From Durusdinium trenchii (Eukaryota > Sar > Dinophyceae > Suessiales > Symbiodiniaceae): a stretch of 64,000 nt of DNA. The position numbers and the translations under genes are program-made. The notes below the pieces were generated by a model, which ran no database searches, had not been told where the DNA came from, and was given only the letters and a program-made list of their open reading frames with translations. Where the stretch lies: assembly GCA_963970005.1 (NCBI GenBank), contig CAXAMN010001336.1:1081773-1145772 (forward strand). The letters run 5' to 3'. This document shows positions 63,572 to 64,000 of this stretch, piece by piece; position 1 is the first letter of the stretch, and the number at the start of each line of letters is the position of its first letter.

Positions 63572-63710
63572 CGAGCTGTTGTATCGAGGACCTCCCGGAG
63601 AGTCCAACGTTTGGAGCGCCTTTTTCCAGCAGCCGGCAGACCTGCAGATGACCTGCGAGGCGTGCCCCGGTTTTTTGTGGATCGAGAAAAAACCCGCAGT
63701 CCACGTCTAT
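63572..63710 (+). CDS. NodZ/GT23-like glycosyltransferase, exon with NVWSAFFQQP
   Basis: Joins in phase to read GC-ELLYRGPPGESNVWSAFFQQ then PADLQMTCEACPGFLWIEKK. In DWRG-type transferases a N-x-(W/F)-x-x-(F/L)-F-x-x-P segment follows DWRG at about this distance. GT donor (gtaaaa); the gene continues beyond the window. Confidence 0.55.
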
Positions 63711-64000
63711 GTAAAAAGCTCGGCAGAAGACATGTTTGCCCTTTTCAGTGGTGTTAAGTATACTTTTATACAGTCAACACTTGTCACCAACAAGACGGAT
63801 TTCTCAATAACGCCAGGCCGTTCGTCAGGCAATTCGCTCTGGGCGGTGCTTTGGCTGAATTGAACGAGAAGAAATAGATCTATATAGCTCCTAAGGTTAT
63901 ATGCTCCTAGGGGCTCACTGACAAAGAAGCCAGTGCAGCTCCCAACATATAACGGTATTCTTGAATGGCAGCATGTCCAACATGAATTCCAAGCCAAAGT
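63711..64000 (+). other. Intron running to the window edge
   Basis: No further exon recognised. Confidence 0.4.

Noticed and set aside
1..64000. CRISPR arrays, rRNA, tRNA or bacterial operons
   Set aside because: Looked for and not seen; intron-rich + strand genes argue for a eukaryotic nuclear genome.

Overview
This window reads as nuclear DNA of a dinoflagellate, most like the Symbiodiniaceae. All supportable genes lie on the + strand, as in the unidirectional gene arrays of that group. Exons are small islands of GC-rich codons in long introns. Many introns start with GC or GA instead of GT, and the bases at the two splice sites repeat each other (AG|G). These are established features of dinoflagellate genomes. 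No bacterial operon, ribosome binding site, CRISPR array, rRNA or tRNA gene was seen.

About 0.2-39.3 kb: one very large gene (5' end outside the window, 3' end unresolved) built from about 15 divergent copies of a fibronectin-III-like beta-sandwich module. Each module runs from a T-P-P strand, through L-D-E-P-G-T-(W/Y)-C, to (D/E)-V-(F/Y)-C-x-A-(E/K)-D. Two flavours alternate. Flavour A has TxWC, YIKG, DVDIEVNR and CFAEDDW. Flavour B has DPTA, FALNEPGTAYC, SDSGET and YDVYCWAK. Reading frames join across most of the assigned introns, and exons are as small as 23-24 nt. The likely product is a large extracellular or cell-surface protein. One 3.5-kb intron (12.6-16.0 kb) carries a KDZ-type transposase gene with a frameshift.

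About 39.3-43.5 kb: weakly marked exons, then a two-exon C-terminus with a Val-Pro-Gln minisatellite and a short Leu/Asp/Glu motif ending in a stop at 42,645. 43.8-44.8 kb: an intronless gene joining an N-terminal hydrophobic leader, a PD-(D/E)XK nuclease-like (DUF559/VSR-like) domain and mTERF-like repeats, broken by a 10-N assembly gap. 44.8-51.5 kb: scattered exons, including a SAM-domain exon and two in-phase coiled-coil exons. 51.8-55.3 kb: a CLEC16A/FPL-domain gene (an endosome/mitophagy family). 57.9-60.8 kb: an in-phase exon chain ending in a Pro/Ala-rich C-terminus; it may be the 3' part of the CLEC16A-like gene or a separate gene. 61.6-63.7 kb: the start of another gene, with two joining exons that resemble a NodZ/GT23-type glycosyltransferase (DWRG ... 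NVWSAFF).

Exon limits come from conserved peptides plus reading-frame continuity. No transcript data or database search was available, so isolated exons carry low confidence.
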